This document shows positions 8,389 to 18,580 of a stretch of 64,000 nt of DNA, in pieces. How positions within the stretch are numbered: the stretch's first letter is position 1; every line of letters begins with the position of its first letter. The notes under the pieces are model-generated. The model was not told the DNA's origin and made no database searches. It was given only the letters and a program-made list of their open reading frames with translations. The translations under genes were made by a program, and so were the position numbers. This stretch comes from Lacinutrix sp. C3R15 (GTDB taxonomy: Bacteria > Bacteroidota > Bacteroidia > Flavobacteriales > Flavobacteriaceae): positions 471,102 to 535,101 of the forward strand of contig NZ_JAHKPZ010000004.1 of NCBI RefSeq assembly GCF_018860825.1, in the 5' to 3' direction.

Positions 8389-11013
8389 ATGATTAAAAAC
8401 TACTTAGTAGCAATGATGCTTTTCTTTGGAGCTTCGCAAATCATTGCCCAACAGCAGATTAAAGGAAGTGTGTCTGATGATACAGGACCTATTCCAGGAG
8501 TTTCTGTAGTTGTAAAAGGAACAACCACAGGAACAACCACAGATTTTGATGGCAATTTTAGTATTGAAGCTAATGATGGTGATGTTTTAATATTTTCATA
8601 CGTAGGTTATGAACCACAAGAATCTATAGTTTCTGGAACTATTATGGATATCACTTTGCAATCTGGAGTTTCACTAGATGAAGTTGTTCTTGTAGGAAAC
8701 AGAGCAAAACCTAGAACTATTTTAGACTCTCCTGTACCTATTGATAATATAGGAGTGGCAGAGTTAAAAAATACTGGGCAACCTACAGTAGATAAAATGT
8801 TAACCTATAAGGTGCCTTCTTTTAACTCTACAACACAAGCAATTTCTGATGGAACAGCGCATTTTGATCCTGCAGATTTAAGAGGTTTAGGGCCAAGTAG
8901 AACATTGGTTTTAGTAAATGGTAAAAGAAAAAATCAAAGTGCTTTAGTGTATATTAACGATACTCCTGGTAAAGGAGAGGTTGGTGTAGATTTAAAAAGT
9001 ATACCAGCTGCTGCTATTGAACGTATAGAGGTGTTAAGAGATGGAGCTTCTGCACAATATGGATCAGATGCTATTGCAGGTGTTATTAATATGGTTTTAA
9101 AAAAGGATGTTGAGTTTACAACCGTAAGTGCAAAAGCAGGAGTAACTACAGAAGGAGATGGTTTTAATTTTGGTGCAGATTTAAACACCTCATTAAACTT
9201 AGGTAAGGAAGGAAGTTACTTAAATTTTACACTTGGGTATTACCAACAAGAAGAAACAAATAGAGCAGGTACACCAGGAAAAGATGATTTATTTGGCGTA
9301 GCAGCAGATGATCCTACTTTTGGGGATTGGCTAGCCGAAAACCCAGATTTAGGAATGACTGTAGGGCAACCAGAATTAAAAATCATGGATGTTTTTGTAA
9401 ATGCAGGAGTACCAATAGGAGACAAAGGAGCAGAGTTTTATACTTTTGGAGGCTTGACCTATAGAACAGGAAAAAGTTTTGCACTATATCGTACGCCATA
9501 TTGGGTACAAGATCCTTATAATTTATTACACGAAGCAGGAACAGAGTATCAAGGGTTTCAACCTACTTTTGAAACGGATATTAGAGATAATAATATGACT
9601 GCTGGTTTTAAATGGGATTGGTTTGGATTTAAGGTAGATTTAAGTGGAACCTTTGGTAGAAATGCCGTAGACTATGAAGTTAATAATACCTTAAATGTAG
9701 ATTTAGGAGCTAATAGTCCTACCTCTTTTAAAGTAGGAGGTTATACCTTTAGCAATACCCTAGCTAATTTAGACCTTAGTAGAGAACTTGGAGCCTTTGT
9801 GGTTTCTTTTGGTGCTGAGGTAAGAGGAGAGCGTTTTACTACAAAATCTGGTGAATTTGCGTCTTATTATAATCCAACAGGTTCTGGAGGCGCACAGTCT
9901 TTTCCTGGATTACAACCAAGTAACGCGGTAAGTGCAACTAGAGATAATTATGGCGTTTATGGTGCTTTAGATTGGGAGCCAACCGAAAAGATTTTAATTG
10001 GTGGTGCTGTTCGTTATGAAGATTTTAGTGACTTTGGTGATAATACGTCATGGAAAATAAATGGTCGTTACTCTCTGGGAGATAAAGGCGCTATTAGAGC
10101 ATCTTATAGTACAGGATTTAGAGCACCTTCACTACATCAAATTTATTTAAGTAATGTGCAAACCTTAGTGTCTGGTGGTACTATTTCTAATCAAGGTACT
10201 TTTAATAATGTAGACCCAATAATTAGAGATGGCTTGGGTGTACCACAATTAACAGCAGAAACTTCAAAAAATATTTCTGCAGGTATAACCTTTAAGCCTG
10301 TAAGTGATTTATCATTAACATTAGATTTTTACAACGTAAAAGTAGATAATAGAGTATTATTTACTAATGAAATTGGTTTTGATGGTGATTCAGGAACCAC
10401 AAACCCTGTAGAGCAAATTTTAATGGATAACTCTATTACAAGTTTAAAATTCTTTGTTAATGCGGTAAATACAAATACTACAGGTGTAGACCTAGTGGCT
10501 AATTATAGAAATATAGAATTAGGTAGCGGTAAACTAGGCGCTACATTAGCAGCTAATTTTAATAATACAGATATTGATGGTAAAATTGATACACCTACAT
10601 TATTAGAAGATAATGGATATGATATTTTTAATAGAAAAGAACAGTCTAGAATTCTTTCTGCCAGACCTAAAACTAAAGTGTTATTAGGTTTTGATTATGA
10701 AATAAACAAATGGAATTTGGCATTAAATAACACCTATTTTGGAGAAGTGACCTGGCAACATGCTACAGATGAAGATAAAGACCAAACATTTGCAGGAAAA
10801 GTGATTACAGATGTAATATTTGGGTATGAATTTAGCGATCGTCTTTCTGCATCTGTATCTGTAAGTAATTTATTAGATGTGTATCCAGATGAAATTGAAA
10901 CAGGAGGAGATGTGGTTACAGACCTTGGTGGAAGATTTAAATATCCTTGGGAGGTAAATCAATTTGGAACTAACGGAACCACAATAAGTGGTGGATTAAA
11001 TTTTAAATTCTAA
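8389..11013 (+). CDS. TonB-dependent receptor (copy 1)
   Basis: Outer-membrane receptor for an unknown ligand. A Sec signal peptide (cleavage near A-Q-Q-Q, about residue 21) is followed by a carboxypeptidase-regulatory-like domain (about 24-105, with F-S-Y-V-G-Y), a plug domain (about 110-245, with R-G-L-G-P and V-L-R-D-G-A-S-A-Q-Y-G-S-D-A-I-A-G) and a beta-barrel to the C-terminal Phe. At 874 aa it is shorter than SusC proteins and no SusD follows. It closely resembles the next gene through the plug, and the 5' untranslated sequence before the ATG is also shared, so the two arose by duplication. A terminator separates them. Confidence 0.93.
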   Translation: MIKNYLVAMMLFFGASQIIAQQQIKGSVSDDTGPIPGVSVVVKGTTTGTTTDFDGNFSIEANDGDVLIFSYVGYEPQESIVSGTIMDITLQSGVSLDEVVLVGNRAKPRTILDSPVPIDNIGVAELKNTGQPTVDKMLTYKVPSFNSTTQAISDGTAHFDPADLRGLGPSRTLVLVNGKRKNQSALVYINDTPGKGEVGVDLKSIPAAAIERIEVLRDGASAQYGSDAIAGVINMVLKKDVEFTTVSAKAGVTTEGDGFNFGADLNTSLNLGKEGSYLNFTLGYYQQEETNRAGTPGKDDLFGVAADDPTFGDWLAENPDLGMTVGQPELKIMDVFVNAGVPIGDKGAEFYTFGGLTYRTGKSFALYRTPYWVQDPYNLLHEAGTEYQGFQPTFETDIRDNNMTAGFKWDWFGFKVDLSGTFGRNAVDYEVNNTLNVDLGANSPTSFKVGGYTFSNTLANLDLSRELGAFVVSFGAEVRGERFTTKSGEFASYYNPTGSGGAQSFPGLQPSNAVSATRDNYGVYGALDWEPTEKILIGGAVRYEDFSDFGDNTSWKINGRYSLGDKGAIRASYSTGFRAPSLHQIYLSNVQTLVSGGTISNQGTFNNVDPIIRDGLGVPQLTAETSKNISAGITFKPVSDLSLTLDFYNVKVDNRVLFTNEIGFDGDSGTTNPVEQILMDNSITSLKFFVNAVNTNTTGVDLVANYRNIELGSGKLGATLAANFNNTDIDGKIDTPTLLEDNGYDIFNRKEQSRILSARPKTKVLLGFDYEINKWNLALNNTYFGEVTWQHATDEDKDQTFAGKVITDVIFGYEFSDRLSASVSVSNLLDVYPDEIETGGDVVTDLGGRFKYPWEVNQFGTNGTTISGGLNFKF

Positions 11014-11062
11014 TTTAAAGTTAAAAAAATATAAAACACCTAAATAAGTGTTAGTACACGTA

Positions 11063-11095
11063 AAAAACAGAGAAGGTAATTTCTCTGTTTTTTTG
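11063..11095 (+). terminator. Terminator after first TonB receptor
   Basis: Stem AAAACAGAGAA / TTCTCTGTTTT with a short loop and a T run, about 50 bp after the stop at 11013. Confidence 0.8.
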
Positions 11096-11240
11096 TTTTA
11101 CTAAGTACTTGTTAATAAATCTTGAAAGTTAATTAAAACCAGTATAAATACTTAATTTACAAGGTCTTATTGTTGTAAATGATTTAATTTATTAGTAATT
11201 TTTGATATTATTAAATATTAATCAATAAAAACCAAAAATT

Positions 11241-14117
11241 ATGATTAAAAACTATCTAGTAGCAATGCTGCTTTTCTTCGGATTTGCACAAGTGGTTGCT
11301 CAACAGCAGATTACGGGAACGGTATCTGATGATACAGGACCAATACCAGGAGCTTCTGTGGTTGTAAAGGGAACAACAACAGGAACAGTAACAGATTTTG
11401 ATGGTAAATATACAATAGAAGCCAAAAATGGAGATACATTAATGTTTTCTTATGTTGGGTATGACGCCAAAGAAGTTATTGTAATAGGAAGCGTAATGAA
11501 TGTGATTTTAGAGTCTGGAGTTGCTCTAGATGAAGTTGTTTTAGTTGGGTCTAGAAGATCCGGAAGAACTGTTTTAGATTCTCCCGTACCCATAGATGTT
11601 ATTGATGTACAGGAAGTAGCATCGCTTGGAGCGCAAACCACAGTAAATGAAATTTTAAATTATGTCGCTCCTTCATTTACCTCTAATGCGCAAACCGTTT
11701 CTGATGGAACAGATCATGTAGATCCTGCATCTTTAAGAGGTTTAGGACCAGACCAAGTGTTGGTTTTAATCAACGGAAAAAGACGACATAAATCTTCTTT
11801 AGTAAATGTAAATGGTACAGTTGGTACTGGTACAGTTGGTACAGATATGAATTCTATACCTTCTTCTGCAATTTCTAAAATAGAAGTATTACGTGATGGT
11901 GCTGCTGCACAATATGGGTCAGATGCTATTGCTGGTGTAATTAATATTGTCTTAAAAAAAGCGACTAATGAACTAACATTAAATGTAAATAGTGGAGCTA
12001 ATATTAGTAAGCATTCCGAACAATATGATGAAGGAGGTATAGATGGTGAGAAATTTCAGATAGACGCTAACTATGGTGTAGACTTAGGTAAAAATGGAGG
12101 GTATATTAACTTTACAGGTTCTTTAGAAAATAGAGGAGCTACAAACAGAAGTGATTCTATGGGGCAGCCTATATTTACTATGTTTGATATTGCTGCTAGA
12201 AATTTAGGTTATGATGAAGCGTATAATATGAATCCTGGAGCTTTAGCAAGTTATGTTGCTGGTTTAGATCCTACCTTACAAGCGGTTTATGATCAAGGGG
12301 TTGCTAATGGTGATTCTTATTTAGATATTATAGCTTCAGATGGAGCTACTTTTGAAGGTGATACTTCTAATCCTGCTCCAATTACCGAGTATGAATTAGC
12401 GCAAAGAGGCTTGACTCGTGATGACTTTAGAATGAAAATTGGGCAATCAAAATTACGCGGTGGAAAGTTTTTGATGAATATGGAGTTGCCTTTAGATGAT
12501 GCTGGGTCTACGGTGTATGCTTTTGGTGGTATTAGTTTTAGAGATGGTTTAGGAGCAGGGTTTTACAGAAGACCTGCTTATACAGATGGTAGAGGAAATC
12601 AAGAAGCACTACCAAACGGTTTTTTACCACATATAGCTTCTAAAATTATTGATAAATCTTTAGCAGCAGGAATTAAAGGTAAAATTGGAGATTGGGATGT
12701 AGATTTTTCTAATACTTATGGTACTAATAGTTTCGATTTTACTATTGAAAATACAGTAAATGCAACTTTAGGTACCTCTTCTCCTAGAGAGTTTGAAGCA
12801 GGAGGTTTTTCTTTTGCGCAAAACACTACAAACTTAGATATTTCTAAATTTTATGAAGATACTTTTTCAGGATTTAATGTTGCCTTTGGGGCAGAGTATC
12901 GTGTAGAGAACTACCAGTTAATAGCTGGAGAAGAAGCTTCATGGGCAAGTTATGATGTGAATGGTGAAATAGTAACAGGAAGTACTCCTGATGCAGACTT
13001 GGTAACTAGTTATTTTGGAAACACAGTTCCAGGAGGAGCCCAAGTGTTTCCAGGATACAGACCAGAAAACGAAGTAAATCAGAACAGAAATAGTTATGCT
13101 GGTTATGTAGATTTAGAGGCAGATATTACCGAAGCGTTTTTATTAAGTACTGCTTTTAGGTACGAAAATTATAATGATTTTGGAGATACCTTTAACTGGA
13201 AACTAGCTTCTAAATATAAATTTTCAGATGATTTTGCGGTAAGAGCGGCTTATAGTACCGGTTTTAGAGCGCCAGATTTACATCAAATTTATTTTAATGC
13301 AACAGCAACACAATTTGTTGGAGGTATACCTATAGAGCAAGGTACTTTTGCAAATAATAGTAGGTTGGCACAATTGCTTGAAATACCAAGTTTAAAAGAA
13401 GAAACTTCTAAAAACTTTAGTTTAGGGTTTACTGCTAAATTGCCAGATTTAGGTTTAAAATTTACAGTAGATGGTTATATCGTAAATGTAGAAGATAGAG
13501 TAGGCTTAACTAGAAGTTTTGGTCCTATAGATGCAGAATCTCAAGAATTGTTTGATAATGCTTCTGCTACTGCTGCTAAATTTTTTACAAACGGTTTTGA
13601 TTTAGATAATAAAGGTGTTGATCTTGTTATTTCACATACTATGGCTTTAGGTAAAGGAAATCTAACCAACAATCTATCTGCTACTTTTAGAGAGGTAGAA
13701 GTTAAAAATGTAAAAGAAATTCTTGGGGAAGAAATATTAGATGAAACCCTAAAAGGTTATATCGAGGATGCTATGCCGAGTACAAAATTAAATTTAACCA
13801 ATACTTATAAGTGCGAAAAATGGAATGTAATGCTTCGTAATGTATACTTTGGTGCTGTAAACGATCCAGATTTTAGAGGTACTGCAACACCTGTAGAATA
13901 TGGTGCTAAAGTTGTAACAGATTTATCTGCTTCGTATGATTTAATGGACAATTTAAAAATAACAGCAGGAGCTAATAATCTATTTGATATTTATCCAGAC
14001 GAAGTGCCTTTTGAAGATTCTCAATATGGGGATCAATTCATTTTTTCAAGAAGAACTTCGCAATTTGGATTTAATGGGCGTTATGTTTTTGGTAGATTAA
14101 CTTTCACTTTAAAATAA
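11241..14117 (+). CDS. TonB-dependent receptor (copy 2)
   Basis: The same architecture as its upstream neighbour: signal peptide, carboxypeptidase-like domain, plug (with V-L-R-D-G-A-A-A-Q-Y-G-S-D-A-I-A-G) and barrel. It is 958 aa, and the extra length lies mainly in the barrel loops (about residues 330-400), which is where ligand specificity usually differs. A lipoprotein gene begins 6 bp after its stop, so the two are probably one transcript and may form a receptor with a surface partner. The ligand cannot be named from sequence; no regulator or catabolic gene is adjacent. Confidence 0.93.
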   Translation: MIKNYLVAMLLFFGFAQVVAQQQITGTVSDDTGPIPGASVVVKGTTTGTVTDFDGKYTIEAKNGDTLMFSYVGYDAKEVIVIGSVMNVILESGVALDEVVLVGSRRSGRTVLDSPVPIDVIDVQEVASLGAQTTVNEILNYVAPSFTSNAQTVSDGTDHVDPASLRGLGPDQVLVLINGKRRHKSSLVNVNGTVGTGTVGTDMNSIPSSAISKIEVLRDGAAAQYGSDAIAGVINIVLKKATNELTLNVNSGANISKHSEQYDEGGIDGEKFQIDANYGVDLGKNGGYINFTGSLENRGATNRSDSMGQPIFTMFDIAARNLGYDEAYNMNPGALASYVAGLDPTLQAVYDQGVANGDSYLDIIASDGATFEGDTSNPAPITEYELAQRGLTRDDFRMKIGQSKLRGGKFLMNMELPLDDAGSTVYAFGGISFRDGLGAGFYRRPAYTDGRGNQEALPNGFLPHIASKIIDKSLAAGIKGKIGDWDVDFSNTYGTNSFDFTIENTVNATLGTSSPREFEAGGFSFAQNTTNLDISKFYEDTFSGFNVAFGAEYRVENYQLIAGEEASWASYDVNGEIVTGSTPDADLVTSYFGNTVPGGAQVFPGYRPENEVNQNRNSYAGYVDLEADITEAFLLSTAFRYENYNDFGDTFNWKLASKYKFSDDFAVRAAYSTGFRAPDLHQIYFNATATQFVGGIPIEQGTFANNSRLAQLLEIPSLKEETSKNFSLGFTAKLPDLGLKFTVDGYIVNVEDRVGLTRSFGPIDAESQELFDNASATAAKFFTNGFDLDNKGVDLVISHTMALGKGNLTNNLSATFREVEVKNVKEILGEEILDETLKGYIEDAMPSTKLNLTNTYKCEKWNVMLRNVYFGAVNDPDFRGTATPVEYGAKVVTDLSASYDLMDNLKITAGANNLFDIYPDEVPFEDSQYGDQFIFSRRTSQFGFNGRYVFGRLTFTLK

Positions 14118-14123
14118 AAAATT

Positions 14124-14945
14124 ATGAAAAATATAAAATTAATATATAAACTATTCTTGCTACTTGCGGTTGTATTTGTGGTAAGTTGTGATGATAGTGA
14201 TGACATCAACGATGTTGTTTCGCAAATAGATACTGGCTTAGATACTAATAATACGGTATTCTTTAATAATGATACAGATTCTGCAGATATTTATACAGGT
14301 ACCAATATTTTAAATGAATTAAATATAAGTGCGATAAGTGAATTACCAACAGATACTAATGTGGTTTTTAGTGTCATGTTTCAAGATGGAACAGCAGCAG
14401 TAGAAGGTACTGATTATGCTGTTAATGACGGAATCATAGCGTCTGGAGCTCAAGAAGGAGCAGGTAGTGTTGTGTTTTATAATGTAGGAGATTATGAGGT
14501 TTCTATAACAGGTAATGATGGTGCAAGTCTTAATAATACACCTTCAAAACTTATATATAAAGTAGTACCAACAGTTACTTTTTCTATAGTTTGGGCAGAC
14601 TCCTTTTATGATTATGATATGTTTTATTTAGATGGTTTTGACGCATCGTTAACAGATGTGTATACTAATGGAATTCCTGAAGGTTTAACTACTTTAGGTT
14701 ATAGTGGTGGTATCTCTAATATGGAGGCTGTAACTATATTATCTACAGACTTAGTAGGTGAGACCTATTTGTACCTAGAAGATTATTATAATGATAATGC
14801 TAGCATAGATGTAACTTTAACGGTTGCAATTGAAGATGGCGCAAGTACAGATTTTCCTATAGTAATGGATATGGATAAGTTTGCTTTTAAAGTAGAAGGT
14901 ACAGAAACAGATACAGGTGTTACCTTTACTTATGAAGTATTGTAA
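14124..14945 (+). CDS. Surface/periplasmic lipoprotein, TonB-receptor partner
   Basis: A 273-aa lipoprotein with a type II signal peptide: basic start, hydrophobic core, and Cys at about residue 22 followed by D-D-S-D-D. Acidic residues after the Cys resemble the lipoprotein surface-export signal of Bacteroidota. The mature part is acidic and rich in Thr, Asp and beta-branched residues, suggesting a beta-sandwich (Calx-beta-like phrases such as V-E-G-T-D-Y-A-V around 95). It starts 6 bp after the TonB receptor stop and is followed by a terminator, so it likely works with that receptor, perhaps by catching the ligand. It is not recognisably SusD. Confidence 0.75.
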   Translation: MKNIKLIYKLFLLLAVVFVVSCDDSDDINDVVSQIDTGLDTNNTVFFNNDTDSADIYTGTNILNELNISAISELPTDTNVVFSVMFQDGTAAVEGTDYAVNDGIIASGAQEGAGSVVFYNVGDYEVSITGNDGASLNNTPSKLIYKVVPTVTFSIVWADSFYDYDMFYLDGFDASLTDVYTNGIPEGLTTLGYSGGISNMEAVTILSTDLVGETYLYLEDYYNDNASIDVTLTVAIEDGASTDFPIVMDMDKFAFKVEGTETDTGVTFTYEVL

Positions 14946-14960
14946 AATAGTTGTATGTGT

Positions 14961-15001
14961 ACTAAAAAAAAATCCGAAGTATGTCTTCGGATTTTTTTTA
15001 G
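14961..15001. terminator. Bidirectional terminator
   Basis: A strong hairpin (AAATCCGAAG / CTTCGGATTT with flanking A and T runs) lies between converging genes, the lipoprotein on plus and the RND permease on minus. It can stop transcription from both sides. Confidence 0.85.
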
Positions 15002-15022
15002 TACAATAATTGTAAAAAAGGT

Positions 15023-18000
15023 TTATTCTTCAGGTATTACTTCTGTTGATTTTCCTTTTTTTAATAGCCACATTTTAAATTTGGTAACTAGGTAAAATAA
15101 TATAGGAACTACAATTAGTGTCAAGAAAGTAGCTATTAGTAAGCCGTAAATTACGGTCCACGCTAATGGTCCCCAGAAAACAACATTGTCTCCTCCCATA
15201 TATATGTGCGGATTAAACTCACTAAACAGAGAAAAGAAGTTAATGTTTAACCCAATAGCTAAAGGTATTAAACCTAGTATAGTGGTTATTGCTGTTAATA
15301 ATACGGGACGTAAACGCGCTTTACCTGCTTTTACAATGCTTTCAAACAAATCATCAGGTTCTAAATAAGCATCTGCATCTAAATTTAAATCATTCTTTTT
15401 TCTGTCAATTAAAAGTTGCGCATAATCTAGTAGCACTACACCATTATTTACTACAATTCCGGCTAAAGAGATAATACCTACCATAGTCATCATAATAACA
15501 AATGCGCTTCCTGTAATAACAATACCACCAAACACACCAATAAAACTCAAGAAAATAGCAAGCATAATGATGGTTGGCTTTGAAATGGAGTTAAATTGAA
15601 AAATTAGTATAAAGAAAATTAAACCAAGACCAGTAAAAAATGCACCAACTAAAAAAGTCATTTGCTTATTTTGTTCTTCTATTTGACCTGTGTAATCTAC
15701 TTGTATGTTTTCTGGTAGACCTTCATAGTTTTTCATTTCATTTTGAATCTGAGTAACAATTACTCCAGCATCTGTAAAACCAGGAGAAAGTGCAGAGTAA
15801 ACCGTTACCACGCGCTTGGTGTCTTTGTGTTTAATAGCATTAAAACCAGAATTGTTTTCAAATTTTGTTACCGCAGAAACAGGGACGCTTTTTAACTGTC
15901 CTGTGTTGTCTCTAAAGGTTATGTTTTGATTAAAAAGAGCGCTTGTATTGTATCTTAAATCTTCATTAAATCGCACATAAATATCAAAATCATCACCATC
16001 TTCTTTGTAGATTCCCGCTTTAGAACCAAAAATAGAATTACGTAATTGTTGTCCTACTTGCGATGAGCTAACACCTAATTCACCTGCTTTTTCACGATCT
16101 ACAGTTACGCGCATTGTAGGCTTGTCTTTATTCACGTCAATTTTAAGTTCATCAATACCAGGAATGTTTTTGGTATTAATAAATTCACGCATATTTTCTG
16201 CAGTAGCAATTAGTTCGTTGTAATCGTCTCCTTCTATTTCAATATTAATAGGAGAGCCAGCAGGAGGACCGTTTTGGTCTTTTTCAACAGATATTAAAAC
16301 TCCTGGGTAAATACCAACCAATGAGGTTTGTACTTTTTGCCTTAAAAGCTCACTGTCCTCACCTCTTCTGTACTTGTATTCTCGCATAGAGGCAGTAATT
16401 TTTGCCTTGTGTGGTGTTTCTGCAGCAGAACCCATATCTGTTTGTGCGTTTCCTGCACCAGCACCAACTTGAGATACGGCACTTTCTACCATAAAGTTGT
16501 AACCATTGTCCATGTATTTCTCATTGTTTAAAACGGTTGCAACACGTTTTTCTATCTCTTTAGTAATGGCATTTGTTTTTTCAATGGCCGTTCCTTCAGG
16601 GTATTCTATATAAACAATAATTTGGTTTGGTTTGTTGTCTGGAAAGAATTCTACTTTGGTACGTTGCGCACCTAATGAGGCTCCAAAAGCAACAAAAGCA
16701 AGGAGTAATAAAACAAAAGTACCAATACTTAAAATATAGGGCATTTTGCCAGAAAGGGCGCTTCGTAATTTGTGTTCATACCAGTTTTCTAAACGTACTA
16801 AGGTTTTGGTTTGAAAGTTATTTGCCCATTTACGTATAAACCATCGGTATAACCAAAGCATGATTGCTGTAAATAGCATTAAGGTACCAAGTCCTTTATA
16901 TGCACCACCAAAAAGTAAGATTAATATACCAATGATAGCAATGATGCTTGTGGTTTTAATAATTTGCTTTAAAGGCATGTCTTTATCTTCAATAGTCATG
17001 AATTTAGAAACTAAAACAGAGTTAAAGAAAATAGCAACAAATAAGGAAGAACCTAAAACTACAGATAGCGTAATAGGTAATATCATCATAAAATCTCCCA
17101 TAATTCCAGGCCATAAACCCAAAGGAATAAAAGCAGCAACAGTGGTTGCTGTAGATATTATAATAGGAAAAGCAATCTCTCCAATTCCTTTTTTTGCGGC
17201 TTCAATTCTGCTCATGCCTTCTTCATCCATAAGCCTGTATACGTTTTCTACAACAACAATTCCGTTGTCTACCAGCATACCAAGCCCCATGATTAAACCA
17301 AATAAAACCATAGTGTTTAAACTATGACCAAGTAGGTTTAAAATCATTAAAGACATAAACATAGACATAGGGATGGCAAAGCCTACAAAAAGAGCGTTTT
17401 TAAATCCTAAAAAGAACATTAAAACGGTAACTACTAAGATGATTCCGAAAATAATATTATTTACCAAATCATCTACTTGACCAATTGTTTTAGGAGATTG
17501 GTCATTAGTAATGGTTACTTTTAAATCTTGTGGAAATTCATTTTCTATTGCGTTTTGAACAAGTGCTTGTATTTGTTCTGCTGCAGCTACCATATTTTTA
17601 CCTGCTCGTTTTTTTACGTCAAGCATCACAACAGGCTCTCCATACTCACGAGCAAATGTAGTTTTGTCTTCTTCTTTAAAAGTAATTGTTGCTATTTCTT
17701 TAAGGTAAATAGCGTTGCCGTTTTCGGCTTTTACTACAAAGTTATTAAGTTCTGAGGGTTTTTCAATTTCTCCTAATATTCTAATGGTACGTCTTTGACC
17801 ACTTGTAATTAAATTACCAGCAGACATGGTTACGTTACCGCTTTTAATGGCTCCAATAACATCGTTAAAAGTAACGTTGGCAGCCATCATTTTGTAAATG
17901 TCTACAGCTACTTCTACTTCTTTTTCTTGAGCACCACGAATGTCTGCTTTTTTTATTTCTTGAATATCTTCAATATCTTCTTGAAGGTCTTCGGCAAAAT

Positions 18001-18511
18001 CTTTTAATTTTTCTACAGGATAATCACCAGAGATATTAATATTAAGAATAGGCATTTCTTCAGAAAGACTTAAGTCAAACACATCTGGTTCTACTTTGGC
18101 TTCGTTAAAAGTTGGCCAGTCTTCACCAGAAGTTTCTGCGTCTATTTCGTCTTTTACTTTTAGTTTTGCTTGTTCTACAGTAATGTTTTCATCAAACTCT
18201 ACAACAACCATAGAATAATCTTCTTGTGATGTTGAGGTGATTTCAACAACATTACTTACTGATTTTAACCGGTCTTCTAGAGGATCTGTTATAAGTTTTT
18301 CAATGTCTTCTGCTGTATTACCAGGAAAAACAGAGCTTACATATATTTTAGTTTCATTTACTTCAGGGAAATTTTCTCTTGGCATGCTAAAAAAAGCAGA
18401 AACACCAATATAAAATATTACAGCAATAAGTACATACATGGTTGTCTTATTGTTGATTGCCCAGGAAGATAAGCCAAACTCCTTATCTACATTTTTTTTC
18501 TTTGTACTCAT
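15023..18511 (-). CDS. RND efflux pump inner-membrane permease
   Basis: AcrB/MexB-like proton-driven exporter of 1162 aa. It has an N-terminal transmembrane helix, a large periplasmic porter domain, a helix group including L-V-D-N-G-I-V-V-V-E-N (the TM4 acidic residue of AcrB is kept, the second Asp is Asn), a second porter domain, and the last helix group with G-I-V-V-N-N-G-V-V-L-L-D-Y. It forms the last gene of an operon with adaptor, TolC and TetR regulator. The substrate could be a drug, dye, bile-like detergent or metabolite; the sequence does not decide. Confidence 0.93.
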   Translation of the reverse strand: MSTKKKNVDKEFGLSSWAINNKTTMYVLIAVIFYIGVSAFFSMPRENFPEVNETKIYVSSVFPGNTAEDIEKLITDPLEDRLKSVSNVVEITSTSQEDYSMVVVEFDENITVEQAKLKVKDEIDAETSGEDWPTFNEAKVEPDVFDLSLSEEMPILNINISGDYPVEKLKDFAEDLQEDIEDIQEIKKADIRGAQEKEVEVAVDIYKMMAANVTFNDVIGAIKSGNVTMSAGNLITSGQRRTIRILGEIEKPSELNNFVVKAENGNAIYLKEIATITFKEEDKTTFAREYGEPVVMLDVKKRAGKNMVAAAEQIQALVQNAIENEFPQDLKVTITNDQSPKTIGQVDDLVNNIIFGIILVVTVLMFFLGFKNALFVGFAIPMSMFMSLMILNLLGHSLNTMVLFGLIMGLGMLVDNGIVVVENVYRLMDEEGMSRIEAAKKGIGEIAFPIIISTATTVAAFIPLGLWPGIMGDFMMILPITLSVVLGSSLFVAIFFNSVLVSKFMTIEDKDMPLKQIIKTTSIIAIIGILILLFGGAYKGLGTLMLFTAIMLWLYRWFIRKWANNFQTKTLVRLENWYEHKLRSALSGKMPYILSIGTFVLLLLAFVAFGASLGAQRTKVEFFPDNKPNQIIVYIEYPEGTAIEKTNAITKEIEKRVATVLNNEKYMDNGYNFMVESAVSQVGAGAGNAQTDMGSAAETPHKAKITASMREYKYRRGEDSELLRQKVQTSLVGIYPGVLISVEKDQNGPPAGSPINIEIEGDDYNELIATAENMREFINTKNIPGIDELKIDVNKDKPTMRVTVDREKAGELGVSSSQVGQQLRNSIFGSKAGIYKEDGDDFDIYVRFNEDLRYNTSALFNQNITFRDNTGQLKSVPVSAVTKFENNSGFNAIKHKDTKRVVTVYSALSPGFTDAGVIVTQIQNEMKNYEGLPENIQVDYTGQIEEQNKQMTFLVGAFFTGLGLIFFILIFQFNSISKPTIIMLAIFLSFIGVFGGIVITGSAFVIMMTMVGIISLAGIVVNNGVVLLDYAQLLIDRKKNDLNLDADAYLEPDDLFESIVKAGKARLRPVLLTAITTILGLIPLAIGLNINFFSLFSEFNPHIYMGGDNVVFWGPLAWTVIYGLLIATFLTLIVVPILFYLVTKFKMWLLKKGKSTEVIPEE

Positions 18512-18580
18512 GAATTGAAAGTATTTGTTAAATAGTTTATGGCTTTATGTTTTTAATAAACCTATAAACTCTAAACTTTT

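Noticed and set aside
8389..14945. SusC/SusD polysaccharide utilisation locus
   Set aside because: The receptors are too short for SusC, the lipoprotein is not SusD-like, and there are no glycoside hydrolases or sigma/anti-sigma genes.
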